Assembly: GCA_947564735.1 (NCBI GenBank)
Contig: CANOEC010000034.1
Coordinates: forward strand, 1 to 41,349
DNA from: an uncultured Lachnospiraceae bacterium
GTDB taxonomy: Bacteria > Bacillota > Clostridia > Lachnospirales > Lachnospiraceae
Length of the DNA: 41,349 nt
Direction: 5' to 3'
A program made the translations under genes and the position numbers. The notes below the pieces were generated by a model. The model saw only the letters and a list, made by a program, of their open reading frames with translations. It was not told the DNA's origin and did no database searches. Within the stretch, counting starts at the first letter, position 1. Each line of letters starts with the position of its first letter. Of the stretch, positions 26,122 to 33,842 are shown one piece after another.

Positions 26122-28183
26122 AGATATCGTATTGTTTTCCTTCTCTAATCATCACCGGAATCACGTCAAGCGGCGCCGGAACCGTTATCGTCTGTCCGCC
26201 TTCATACTCTTTCTTGGTATAGGCATCCGTCCACTTACAGCCTGCCGGCAGATAGATTTCTCTTTCTCTTTGTCCTTCTTCCATTACCGGCGCTACTAAC
26301 AAATCGGGACCGAACATGTATGCATCTTCCGCCTCCCAGCATACCTTATCTTCCGGGAAGTCATAAAACATCGGACGCATCACAGGCGCACCGGACGCCG
26401 ACGCCTCTCTCATACATGCTCTGATATAGGGACGGAGCCTTTCTCTTATGAAAAGATATTTTGACAAAATCTGATAATTGTCCTCTCCGAAGCTCCACAC
26501 TTCATTGTCCTGTCCGCTTGTCAGCTGCCGCACCCCGTTGATAAACTCCTGCTGCCTCTCATACCATGGAGAACGCTCTCCATGCATACGGAATACCGGA
26601 CAGAATGCACCCCATGCAAACCAGCGCACCAGCAGTTCTTTAAAATGCTCATCCCTGATGTCACCGCCAAGAAATCCACCGATATCAGACGTCCACCATG
26701 GAATGCCCGCTATGCCCATGCTCAACCCCGCCTGCAGCTGCTCCCGCATAGAACGGAATGAGGAATGGATATCTCCCGACCATGTGAGCACACCGTATTT
26801 CTGGCTGCCTGCCCATGCACACCGCACAAGACTCATAATATCCGTTTCGCCCTCAGCACGCAGACCCTCATAAAACCCTTTGGCATACCCTACCGGATAG
26901 CGGTTAGAGCACTGTAATGCAGTGCCTTCATAATAACGGTAATTGTCAAAGTCATAGGGACCGTATTCCGGCTCCGCCTCGTCTAACCAGAAGCAGCGGA
27001 TTCCCTTCTTATAATAATTCTCCCTACAGCGCTCCCACACATACTTCTGCGCGCCGGGATGCGTCGCATCATAGAAAATCGTATTCCCCATCCATGTCAT
27101 GTGATTGGCGTTTCCTCTGTCGGCGCTCACAAGATAACCGTTCTCCGCCATCGGTCCGAAGTTCTCGCTCCGCTCGTCAATGGTAGGCCACACAGATACT
27201 ACCGTCTCGATTCCCATCTCTTTTAATTCCCGCACCATTGCCTCCGGGTCTTGCCAGTCTCTCGGCTCAAACTTGAAGTCTCCCTGCATTGTCCAGTGGA
27301 AAAAGTCCACGACAATCGCATCCATAGGAAGTCCCCTTCTCTTGTGTTCCCTTGCCACGGCGAGGATTTCTTCCTGATTGCGGTAACGCAACTTGCACTG
27401 CCAGTACCCCATCCCGTACTCCGGCATCATCGGCGTTCTCCCCGTCGCTTTAGAGTACTGTGCCTCTATCTGTGCCGGCGTGTCACCTGCGGTAATGAAA
27501 TAATCCAGTTTTTTCGTGCTGACTGCAGACCACTCCGTCTTGTTGACGCCGAACACTGCCGTTCCAATCGCCGGATTATTCCAGAGAAAGCCGTACCCTC
27601 TGCTGGAAATCATGAAGGGAACGCTCGCCTGCGAATTGCGGTGTGCCAACTCCAATATCGCACCCTTTTTATTCAGATGCTTCTCCTGATACTGCCCCAT
27701 GCCGAAAATCTTCTCATCATCAAACGCTTCAAAACGCGCCGTCAGCGAATAATCCGTGCTGCCCGGAACAGGTTTTAACTCTCTGGCATCAATGCGCAGC
27801 GGCACACAATATCTGTTGATACGGTTCCTGTTGCGCCAATACTCCTCCGTCAGCAGTTCTCCCCTCTGGTTATAGAAGCTGATCCAGCCCTCATGGGAAA
27901 CCTTCGCCGTGATTTTACCGTTGACAAGCTTCGCCTGTGTCCCTGTCTGATGGTACTTCGCATATTCCTCCGACCGATACCACGGGTCCGTCACATCTAT
28001 CTTCTCAAAATCAATTTGCACCTCCGTCTCTTCGACCGGCTCCGACAACGCCCAGTCATTGGCATCCATGCACGCTTCTTTTGTCATACGTACCCGCAGG
28101 GAATTGACGCCCCAAGGCTCGATAATGACGCGTGACGTCCCGTCCAAAATAAGCAGCTTGTTTCCGTCCTGTTCTAAATGCAT
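26114..28183 (-). CDS. GH31 alpha-glycosidase, probable alpha-xylosidase (non-YicI subtype)
   Basis: A 689-aa cytoplasmic GH31. The nucleophile is Asp401 in RCFWLDEAEPEYG and the acid/base Asp471 in LTWSGD. The phrase WLDEAEPE is typical of the Xyl31A-like alpha-xylosidases acting on xyloglucan oligosaccharides and differs from the YicI type. There is no signal peptide and no extra carbohydrate-binding insert such as PA14. The start at 28183 has GAGG seven bases upstream; the longer open frame runs into the GH74 3-prime end and is not used. It lies between GH74 and the sensor kinase and overlaps the kinase gene. Expected to remove alpha-1,6 xylose from the non-reducing end; the exact substrate is inferred from context. 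Confidence 0.9.
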   Translation of the reverse strand: MHLEQDGNKLLILDGTSRVIIEPWGVNSLRVRMTKEACMDANDWALSEPVEETEVQIDFEKIDVTDPWYRSEEYAKYHQTGTQAKLVNGKITAKVSHEGWISFYNQRGELLTEEYWRNRNRINRYCVPLRIDARELKPVPGSTDYSLTARFEAFDDEKIFGMGQYQEKHLNKKGAILELAHRNSQASVPFMISSRGYGFLWNNPAIGTAVFGVNKTEWSAVSTKKLDYFITAGDTPAQIEAQYSKATGRTPMMPEYGMGYWQCKLRYRNQEEILAVAREHKRRGLPMDAIVVDFFHWTMQGDFKFEPRDWQDPEAMVRELKEMGIETVVSVWPTIDERSENFGPMAENGYLVSADRGNANHMTWMGNTIFYDATHPGAQKYVWERCRENYYKKGIRCFWLDEAEPEYGPYDFDNYRYYEGTALQCSNRYPVGYAKGFYEGLRAEGETDIMSLVRCAWAGSQKYGVLTWSGDIHSSFRSMREQLQAGLSMGIAGIPWWTSDIGGFLGGDIRDEHFKELLVRWFAWGAFCPVFRMHGERSPWYERQQEFINGVRQLTSGQDNEVWSFGEDNYQILSKYLFIRERLRPYIRACMREASASGAPVMRPMFYDFPEDKVCWEAEDAYMFGPDLLVAPVMEEGQREREIYLPAGCKWTDAYTKKEYEGGQTITVPAPLDVIPVMIREGKQYDIYE

Positions 28184-28191
28184 AATTATCC

Positions 28192-28276
28192 TCATTTCTG
28201 CGCACGCTTTTGACTCAATTGATTGAGTCTGTGCATAAACGAGTTTGTGTCGGGTGCGCGCAGACACAAATCTCGC
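28192..28276 (+). repeat. 85-nt dispersed structured repeat, copy B
   Basis: Eight mismatches and no gaps against 9284-9368. Hairpin 1 is a perfect GACTCAAT-TG-ATTGAGTC. Hairpin 2 is CGAG-TTTGTGTC with GACACAAA-T-CTCG. It begins at the ribosome binding site of the GH31 gene and fills the GH74-GH31 gap together with the next element. Confidence 0.75.
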
Positions 28277-28380
28277 GTGTGAGAAAGATTTGCCAAAGGC
28301 AAATCGTAGTGTTTCCAAGTCAGCTATGCTGACTTTGCGATACAGCCTCTGCTGCGAGTGGTTAGAAACACTTCTCACAC
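28277..28380 (-). repeat. Nested hairpin structure built from the 3-prime end of GH74
   Basis: The 16 nt at 28365-28380 encode the last GH74 codons (CEKCF, then stop). Their inverted copy occurs at 28277-28285 plus 28309-28315, interrupted by 23 nt (28286-28308) that themselves carry GATTTGCC-AAA-GGCAAATC. A further hairpin, AAGTCAGC-TAT-GCTGACTT (28317-28335), lies in the loop. No T-run follows. It may slow 3-prime decay of GH74 mRNA or partly terminate. Confidence 0.7.
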
Positions 28381-30764
28381 TGCTCTCCATACAACACCCC
28401 TCTGCTGCCGGTGGCAAGATAAAATCTGCCGTATACCCTGCTGTCACCTTCCACGCTGTTAATCTCTCCGTACATCTGCCTGTCCGTATTTAAGCGCACA
28501 AACGACTTTCCGTCATCCTCCGACCGATAGAACCCGTACACGCCGTCAATCACTGCCGCCGCATAGATTGCTTTGTTCTCCTTACAATAATCACCGCCCG
28601 GACGAAGAACCCCCAGTCCCATCCTATAGAAAATATCGCCGTCCTTGCTCAGTCTGACCGCACGGATTCCATCCGGCTTACCTTCCTTCCCCACTGCGCC
28701 GGCGTCATACCTAAACTTCCAGAGTCCGTGCGCGTCAAGCGCCATGTAAAACACGCCCTGCCGCCCATTTTCACCCCGCACCTCAATCTTGCTGGCACAG
28801 TCAATCAATGCAAAATCCACCTTAGGAAAATCCGCCGGCATCCTGCACTGCCTAAAAGACAGTCCGCCGTCCGTACTGATATAACACTGCGACGCTTCCC
28901 CGAACCCGTAGAAAAGACTACTGTCCACACGGTCGGCAAACACTTTCATGCCGCCCTGCGTAACCCGCTCCCCTGCCAGATCATAAACCTGTGCCTGCAC
29001 GAAATGCGCTCCGCCGTCCGCACTTGTCACCACCCTGCTGATTGGAAGACGGATGCCTTCCGCCACCGACCAGACAATCCTGCGGCAGTCCGGCGATAAC
29101 GCCACCCATCCGCTGTTTACATTGGGCGTCTCTATCCGGTGAAAGGCTTCGTCCAGTTCCTCCGTAATACCGTACGGTAAAGGCAGCCTGCGGAATGTCC
29201 GGCACTGGTCTTCTGATAGGATAAGCCCGCCCTTCGTCATGCCTTTCCAGTTACCCCTAGGCGTCACCACGACAACATCCGGATTTTCATCGGAATAATC
29301 CGCATTGATGCAGGTGATATACCGGTTGCCCTCCGCATCGTCAAAGGAATTGTCACAGGGTCTGTCAAGCTGTCTAAAGGCAAAACCGCCCAAATCCCCC
29401 AGAATGTCTATCACCTTCACCTCTCCCGCCGGCGGACTGTACAGATTCAAATGTACCGTCTCCTCCAAGCCGTCGCACCAGTCGCTAAAAACAACTTCCT
29501 TCCCCGTTAGGTTTCTTGTGCGGAACACTCCTGTCCCTGTGTTAAACCATGCCTCGTCCTCGTCAAAAGGATTTATTTTCAAATCTGACAGCCAATGGAT
29601 AATCGAGTGTCCACCGTTATAACACGGCTTCATATAGGAAGTGCGAAACTCCATCCTGCCCTTGTCTAAATCATACAAAATTTCTTCCCACGTCTGCCCG
29701 TAATCATAAGAGCGATAGATGCTGTCGCCATCCTCCTTGCAGATTGTGGAACAGACGATAAGCCCCTGTCTCGTCGCTACCGCGCTGACGCCGCTGAAAC
29801 CATACTCGTGACCGTAATCCTCACAGGATGCGGGACTACCTTCCGCGCCGCCCGCTCCATTTTCTTCACATTGTCCGCTCACTATGCCCGGCGTTATTTC
29901 CTCACCCTGTCCAAAGCGCGTACCATTTTCCGTCCGAAGCAGCGGATATCTGACGACTCTGCCGCCGATGACGCTGCCGCCGTCGCAACTGTATCCCAGT
30001 TCATACACATATGCATTTCTGCCCATCACGGAATAGGTCACATAGAGATACTTCTCATCCATGGCATATCTCTGCGCCACCAGACCTGCCAGCCTGACAC
30101 CCTCTATCTCCCCGTCCTTGGGCTGCCACATCTTCTCAAATGTAACGCCGCCGTCATAAGATACATACAAGCTGTGTCCCCGCAGACGCCCGCTCCGCTT
30201 CACAGATGCACCCGCACAGCCCACAAGTAATGCCGTACCATCCTCGCTCTGCCCCGTAAACGTCAGATAGTTCTCCGCAAAAGCCTTATTTCGCTCCCAC
30301 GAAGCGCCTCGATCCAAGCTATGCCATAATCCCGCATCCTGCGAAGCAAACCAGAGTCCGTCGCCACTGCTCTTATCAACAATCAGGCGGTATCCCGTGC
30401 CCCGTCCGTTCAGATTGCCATGAACATGCATTGGCATCTCATAATATCTGAAGGTCTCCCCGTAATCCTCAGACACCGCCAGCTTCCCATGCGGGGAAGC
30501 ATTGACGCCGCAGGCGATATAAAGCCGTTCCGGGTAGTTGTCATCCAGCGCTGCCGCCGTCGGAAATGTCTCGCTCAAATCTTCCATTGTCACATGGTCT
30601 GTCAGACTTTTCCATTCCTGTGTCTCTGCTTCAAAACGGTACATGCCGCCAATATCCGTTCTGATATACAATATATCCTTTTTCTTCGGATGATAAATAA
30701 ATCCTGTCACATAACCGCCGCCGGGAATCGGAAGATTACGGTATCTATACTGCTGTGTCTGCAT
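28362..30764 (-). CDS. GH74 xyloglucanase-family protein, without signal peptide
   Basis: An 800-aa double seven-bladed propeller. The N-terminus IPGGGYVTGFIYHPKKKDILYIRTDIGGMYRFE is the GH74 signature, with catalytic Asp37 in RTDIGG. The second catalytic Asp457 is in IDILGDLGGF, the spacing of known GH74 enzymes (about Asp35 and Asp465). Many BNR-like turns (SEDYGETF, SLDRGASW, SYDYGQTW, STDGGLSF) mark the blades. GH74 enzymes cut the beta-1,4-glucan backbone of xyloglucan and are normally secreted. This one has no export signal, so it should process imported oligosaccharides. Start ATG 30764 has GAGGG six bases upstream. First gene of GH74-GH31-kinase, divergent from the second GH31. Confidence 0.9.
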   Translation of the reverse strand: MQTQQYRYRNLPIPGGGYVTGFIYHPKKKDILYIRTDIGGMYRFEAETQEWKSLTDHVTMEDLSETFPTAAALDDNYPERLYIACGVNASPHGKLAVSEDYGETFRYYEMPMHVHGNLNGRGTGYRLIVDKSSGDGLWFASQDAGLWHSLDRGASWERNKAFAENYLTFTGQSEDGTALLVGCAGASVKRSGRLRGHSLYVSYDGGVTFEKMWQPKDGEIEGVRLAGLVAQRYAMDEKYLYVTYSVMGRNAYVYELGYSCDGGSVIGGRVVRYPLLRTENGTRFGQGEEITPGIVSGQCEENGAGGAEGSPASCEDYGHEYGFSGVSAVATRQGLIVCSTICKEDGDSIYRSYDYGQTWEEILYDLDKGRMEFRTSYMKPCYNGGHSIIHWLSDLKINPFDEDEAWFNTGTGVFRTRNLTGKEVVFSDWCDGLEETVHLNLYSPPAGEVKVIDILGDLGGFAFRQLDRPCDNSFDDAEGNRYITCINADYSDENPDVVVVTPRGNWKGMTKGGLILSEDQCRTFRRLPLPYGITEELDEAFHRIETPNVNSGWVALSPDCRRIVWSVAEGIRLPISRVVTSADGGAHFVQAQVYDLAGERVTQGGMKVFADRVDSSLFYGFGEASQCYISTDGGLSFRQCRMPADFPKVDFALIDCASKIEVRGENGRQGVFYMALDAHGLWKFRYDAGAVGKEGKPDGIRAVRLSKDGDIFYRMGLGVLRPGGDYCKENKAIYAAAVIDGVYGFYRSEDDGKSFVRLNTDRQMYGEINSVEGDSRVYGRFYLATGSRGVLYGEQCEKCF

Positions 30765-30780
30765 AATTGTCCCTCGTTTG

Positions 30781-30962
30781 CGAGATTCGCTTCGCGAACT
30801 CGAAATAAACATAGAAATTTCCTAATATACAAGAAAATCGCTTCGCGATTATCTTGGGAAGAATGCAGAGCATTCTTCCACGCTTTGGAGGAATTTCCTT
30901 TTATAGAAAACTAACAAGAATTACACAGTAATTCTTGTGACGCAAGCCGCTTTGCTTGCGTC
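30781..30962 (+). repeat. Array of five consecutive perfect hairpins, including two-hairpin repeat copy 4
   Basis: In order: CGAG-a-TTCGC-TTC-GCGAA-CTCG (30781-30802); repeat copy 4 with AATCGC-TTC-GCGATT (30836-30850) and GGAAGAATGC-AGA-GCATTCTTCC (30857-30879) plus conserved tail; ACAAGAATTAC-ACA-GTAATTCTTGT (30914-30938); and GACGCAAGC-CGCTTT-GCTTGCGTC (30939-30962). It occupies the leader of the GH74 mRNA, read from the other strand. Four of the five loops are 3 nt. Confidence 0.8.
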
Positions 30963-31009
30963 TATTGTACCATCATAACATCCAAGAAACTACCACAATA
31001 TAGCAAAAA

Positions 31010-31030
31010 TTTGATGTATTATACATCAAA
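31010..31030. promoter_or_regulatory. Operator-like palindrome between divergent GH74 and YicI-type genes
   Basis: Perfect 9-bp arms TTTGATGTA and TACATCAAA around TTA, placed centrally in the 463-nt divergent interval. It is a good candidate site for a dimeric regulator controlling both sides. The rest of 30963-31227 is AT-rich and shows no gene. Confidence 0.5.
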
Positions 31031-31153
31031 AAATTACACTTTTATTTTCTGTTTTCTTTCTATATATTGAGTGTGAAATGAGTTTTAAGGCTTTTTGTGA
31101 TTTAATACCATTAATTTGTGATTTTATGCAATGTATCTTTGAAATGAATGCTT

Positions 31154-31159
31154 TATAAT
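31154..31159 (+). promoter_or_regulatory. Consensus -10 box of the YicI-type gene
   Basis: TATAAT stands 68 nt before the ATG. No good -35 box is found 16-18 nt upstream, which fits activator-dependent transcription. Confidence 0.45.
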
Positions 31160-31227
31160 CGGTACTGTTCACACAGAACCGGCTCATTGTCCGCAAAAAT
31201 CAATCAGAATAATTAGGAGGATTTACT

Positions 31228-33576
31228 ATGAAATTCAACAACGGCTGCTGGCTATTTAAGGAAGGATGCGCATGTTTTACTCCAAGCGAAGTTTACTACA
31301 CGACTATCAAAGACACGGAGGTGACGTTGTGTACGCCAACCCACCCAATCAGAGAACGCGGTGACACGTTAGGCGGAGTCAACCTCACAATCCGTATCTC
31401 TTCTCCTATGCCCGATGTGCTCAGAGTACAGACTTACCACCACATGGGTACGATAGAGAAAACGCCTTCCTTTGAACTAAATCTAAACCAGCCGCAGTCT
31501 TTGCAGGTAGAAGATACAAATGATACCCTTACGATTACAAGCGGCAGCTTATCACTCGTCATCACCAAAAACCCTTGGTCGATGACGTATATGAGCGGCA
31601 ATAAAGTGCTCACCAAGAGCAGCAGACGGGATCTTGCCCTGATGAAAACAGATTATAAGGGCGACTGTTACGAGCTAAACGGTGACCTCGAAAACACCTA
31701 CATGCGCGAACAGCTAAGTATCGGCGTCGGCGAACTGCTCTATGGTACGGGCGAACGCTTTACTCCTTTTGTCAAAAATGGACAGACTGTCGAGATTTAT
31801 AATGAAGACGGCGGCACCAGCACCGAGCAGGCATATAAGAATATTCCTTTTTATCTTTCCAACAAAGGGTACGGCGTTTTAGTCAATCATCCGGAGCGCG
31901 TTTCCTTTGAGTTCGGCACCGAAAATGTAACCAAAGCCGCTTTCAGCGTGGAGGGCGGAAGTCTGGACTATTTCTTCTTTAACGGACCTTCCATGAAGGA
32001 TGTACTGACGCGCTACACCGACTTGTCCGGCAAGCCTACGCTGCCTGCGCCTTGGACTTTCGGCTTATGGCTGTCCACCTCTTTTACAACCAATTATGAC
32101 GAAGAGACGGTTATGAGCTTCATCGACGGCATGTTAGACCGTGGCATTCCGCTTCGCACCTTCCATTTTGACTGCTTCTGGATGAAAGGCTTCCACTGGA
32201 CCGATTTTGTGTGGGATGAGGAAGTGTTCCCCGACCCTGCCGGACTGCTCTCCAGAATCAAGGCAAAGGGCTTAAATATCTGCGTGTGGATTAACCCCTA
32301 TATCGGACAGGAGTCCATACTTTTTGCAGAAGGTATGGAAAAGGGCTATTTCATCAAACGCCCGAACGGGGACGTATGGCAGTGGGATATGTGGCAGCCG
32401 GGCATGGCTCTGGTAGACTTCACCAACCCCGATGCATGTAAATGGTATCAAGACAAGCTGGCAGCCCTGCTTGATATGGGCGTGGACTGCTTCAAGACGG
32501 ATTTCGGCGAGAGAATCCCTGTCAACTGTGTCTACCATGACGGTTCCGACCCGAAGAAGATGCATAACTTCTATACCTATCTGTACAACAAAGTGGTATT
32601 TGAATTATTGGAAGAAAAGCGCGGCAAAGGCGAAGCCGTACTGTTTGCCCGTTCCGCAACGGTAGGCGGACAAAAGTTCCCCGTACACTGGGGCGGCGAC
32701 TGCTGGTCCGACTATGAATCCATGGAAGAAAGCCTGCGCGGCGGTCTTTCCTTACTCATGTCAGGATTCGGCTTCTGGGCACACGATATCGGCGGCTTCG
32801 AGCACACCTCCACCGCGGATGTATATAAGCGCTGGGTTGCTTTCGGTCTTTTGTCTTCCCACAGCCGTCTGCACGGAAGCCAGTCCTACCGTGTGCCGTG
32901 GTTATATGATGAAGAAGCGGTTGACGTTGTCAGAACGTTTACCCGCCTAAAGGCAACTCTGATGCCGTACCTGTATAAAACCTCCATCGACACTTCCCGC
33001 TCCGGCGTGCCGACCATGCGTAGTATGGTACTGGAATTTACGGAAGATAGGAATTGCAGCTATCTGGATAAGCAGTATATGCTGGGCGACAACTTGTTAG
33101 TTGCTCCCATCTTCAACGAAGAAAGCATCGGTTCTTTCTATCTGCCGAAGGGCACATGGACAGACTTCTTTACCGGCGAGACTGTGGAAGGCGGTACATG
33201 GGTGGAGAAAGAATATGACTATCTGCATCTGCCGCTGATGGCACGTGCCAATTCCATCGTGGCTATCGGCGCATGTGATGAAAAACCGGACTACGATTAT
33301 GCTGACGGCGCGCAGCTGCGCGTATATGCATTAACAGACGGCATCAAGGCTAAGACCACCGTTTACGGTATGGCACAGAATGCAGAATTAAATGTTTCCG
33401 TTCTCAAAGACGGTACAAAAATTACGATTCAGACAGAGAATATTGGCAAAAAACCGTACACCGTAAGGCTTGTAAATGTACAGGCGGTCTCTGCGGACGG
33501 CGCTTCTATGGAAGTAATCGGAAATGATACGCTACTGACCCCGAACACGGAAACGGTGGTTGTCAGTATTGCTTAA
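31228..33576 (+). CDS. yicI: GH31 alpha-xylosidase, YicI type
   Basis: A 782-aa enzyme very close to E. coli YicI in text and length. Examples are GERFTPFVKNGQTVEIYNEDGG, DCFWMKGFHWTDFVWD and ARSATVGGQKFPVHWGGD. The nucleophile is Asp425 in CFKTDFGERIP and the acid/base Asp491 in HWGGD. It releases alpha-1,6-linked xylose from isoprimeverose-like and xyloglucan oligosaccharide ends in the cytoplasm. Substrate residues of YicI around the barrel (Cys-Phe in FDCFWMK, Trp in CVWINPYIGQ) are kept. AGGAGG lies seven bases before the ATG. It is transcribed alone, divergent from GH74, with a strong terminator after it. Confidence 0.96.
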   Translation: MKFNNGCWLFKEGCACFTPSEVYYTTIKDTEVTLCTPTHPIRERGDTLGGVNLTIRISSPMPDVLRVQTYHHMGTIEKTPSFELNLNQPQSLQVEDTNDTLTITSGSLSLVITKNPWSMTYMSGNKVLTKSSRRDLALMKTDYKGDCYELNGDLENTYMREQLSIGVGELLYGTGERFTPFVKNGQTVEIYNEDGGTSTEQAYKNIPFYLSNKGYGVLVNHPERVSFEFGTENVTKAAFSVEGGSLDYFFFNGPSMKDVLTRYTDLSGKPTLPAPWTFGLWLSTSFTTNYDEETVMSFIDGMLDRGIPLRTFHFDCFWMKGFHWTDFVWDEEVFPDPAGLLSRIKAKGLNICVWINPYIGQESILFAEGMEKGYFIKRPNGDVWQWDMWQPGMALVDFTNPDACKWYQDKLAALLDMGVDCFKTDFGERIPVNCVYHDGSDPKKMHNFYTYLYNKVVFELLEEKRGKGEAVLFARSATVGGQKFPVHWGGDCWSDYESMEESLRGGLSLLMSGFGFWAHDIGGFEHTSTADVYKRWVAFGLLSSHSRLHGSQSYRVPWLYDEEAVDVVRTFTRLKATLMPYLYKTSIDTSRSGVPTMRSMVLEFTEDRNCSYLDKQYMLGDNLLVAPIFNEESIGSFYLPKGTWTDFFTGETVEGGTWVEKEYDYLHLPLMARANSIVAIGACDEKPDYDYADGAQLRVYALTDGIKAKTTVYGMAQNAELNVSVLKDGTKITIQTENIGKKPYTVRLVNVQAVSADGASMEVIGNDTLLTPNTETVVVSIA

Positions 33577-33630
33577 TGGCATCATTGCATACGTCAACGC
33601 ATCATGACATCCTAATGAAATGAATGGTAA

Positions 33631-33674
33631 AAATCCCCGGAGAACGGATTAATTCTCTGGGGATTTGATTTTTG
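33631..33674 (+). terminator. Terminator of the alpha-xylosidase gene
   Basis: 14-bp arms AAATCCCCGGAGAA (33631-33644) and TTCTCTGGGGATTT (33653-33666) with one G-U pair, then GATTTTTG. It insulates the toxin-like ORF that follows. Confidence 0.9.
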
Positions 33675-33692
33675 TAGAATGGGGGGATGCCT

Positions 33693-33782
33693 ATGAAAAA
33701 TCGCTTTGATTCTAAGGATTTAATGACCTTTGGTCTTTTCCTTTTGGCATTGCTTACATTCGTTTTTACGTTTTGTAAGTAA
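33693..33782 (+). CDS. Small holin-like toxin (29 aa), probable type I toxin
   Basis: A 29-codon ORF with GGGGGG six bases before the ATG. The peptide has a short charged N-terminus (MKNRFDSKD), then a hydrophobic helix LMTFGLFLLALLTFVFTF and a CK end. This matches the pattern of the putative holin-like toxins (TxpA/Hol_Tox group) found in many Firmicutes, including the L-M-x-F-G-x-F-x-LALLT core. Members insert in the membrane and are usually kept off by an overlapping antisense RNA. A long hairpin follows immediately, as in those loci. No antisense promoter could be fixed by eye. It is flanked by the xylosidase terminator and the phosphoribosyltransferase-like gene. Confidence 0.75.
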   Translation: MKNRFDSKDLMTFGLFLLALLTFVFTFCK

Positions 33783-33787
33783 CCATA

Positions 33788-33842
33788 CATAGAAAAGGAC
33801 AGCCCGCAAATGCAATTCCCATTCACACGCTGTCCTTCTATG
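33788..33842. terminator. Hairpin after the toxin ORF, possible shared toxin/antitoxin RNA terminator
   Basis: CATAG-AA-AAGGACAGC (33788-33803) pairs with GCTGTCCTT-CTATG (33829-33842): 14 bp with a 2-nt bulge and a 25-nt loop. Plus-strand exit is TTCATTTATCTTG. The sequence 33843-33930 has no gene and would be the place for an antisense RNA promoter. Confidence 0.55.

Noticed and set aside
28192-28380. Riboswitch or tRNA-like RNA between GH74 and GH31
   Set aside because: No known riboswitch core or tRNA arms could be matched. The structure is explained by a repeat, an inverted copy of the gene end and a small hairpin.
28184-28447. N-terminal extension of the first GH31 by 88 codons
   Set aside because: It overlaps the GH74 3-prime end and the 85-nt repeat, has no family similarity, and a good ribosome site precedes the ATG at 28183.
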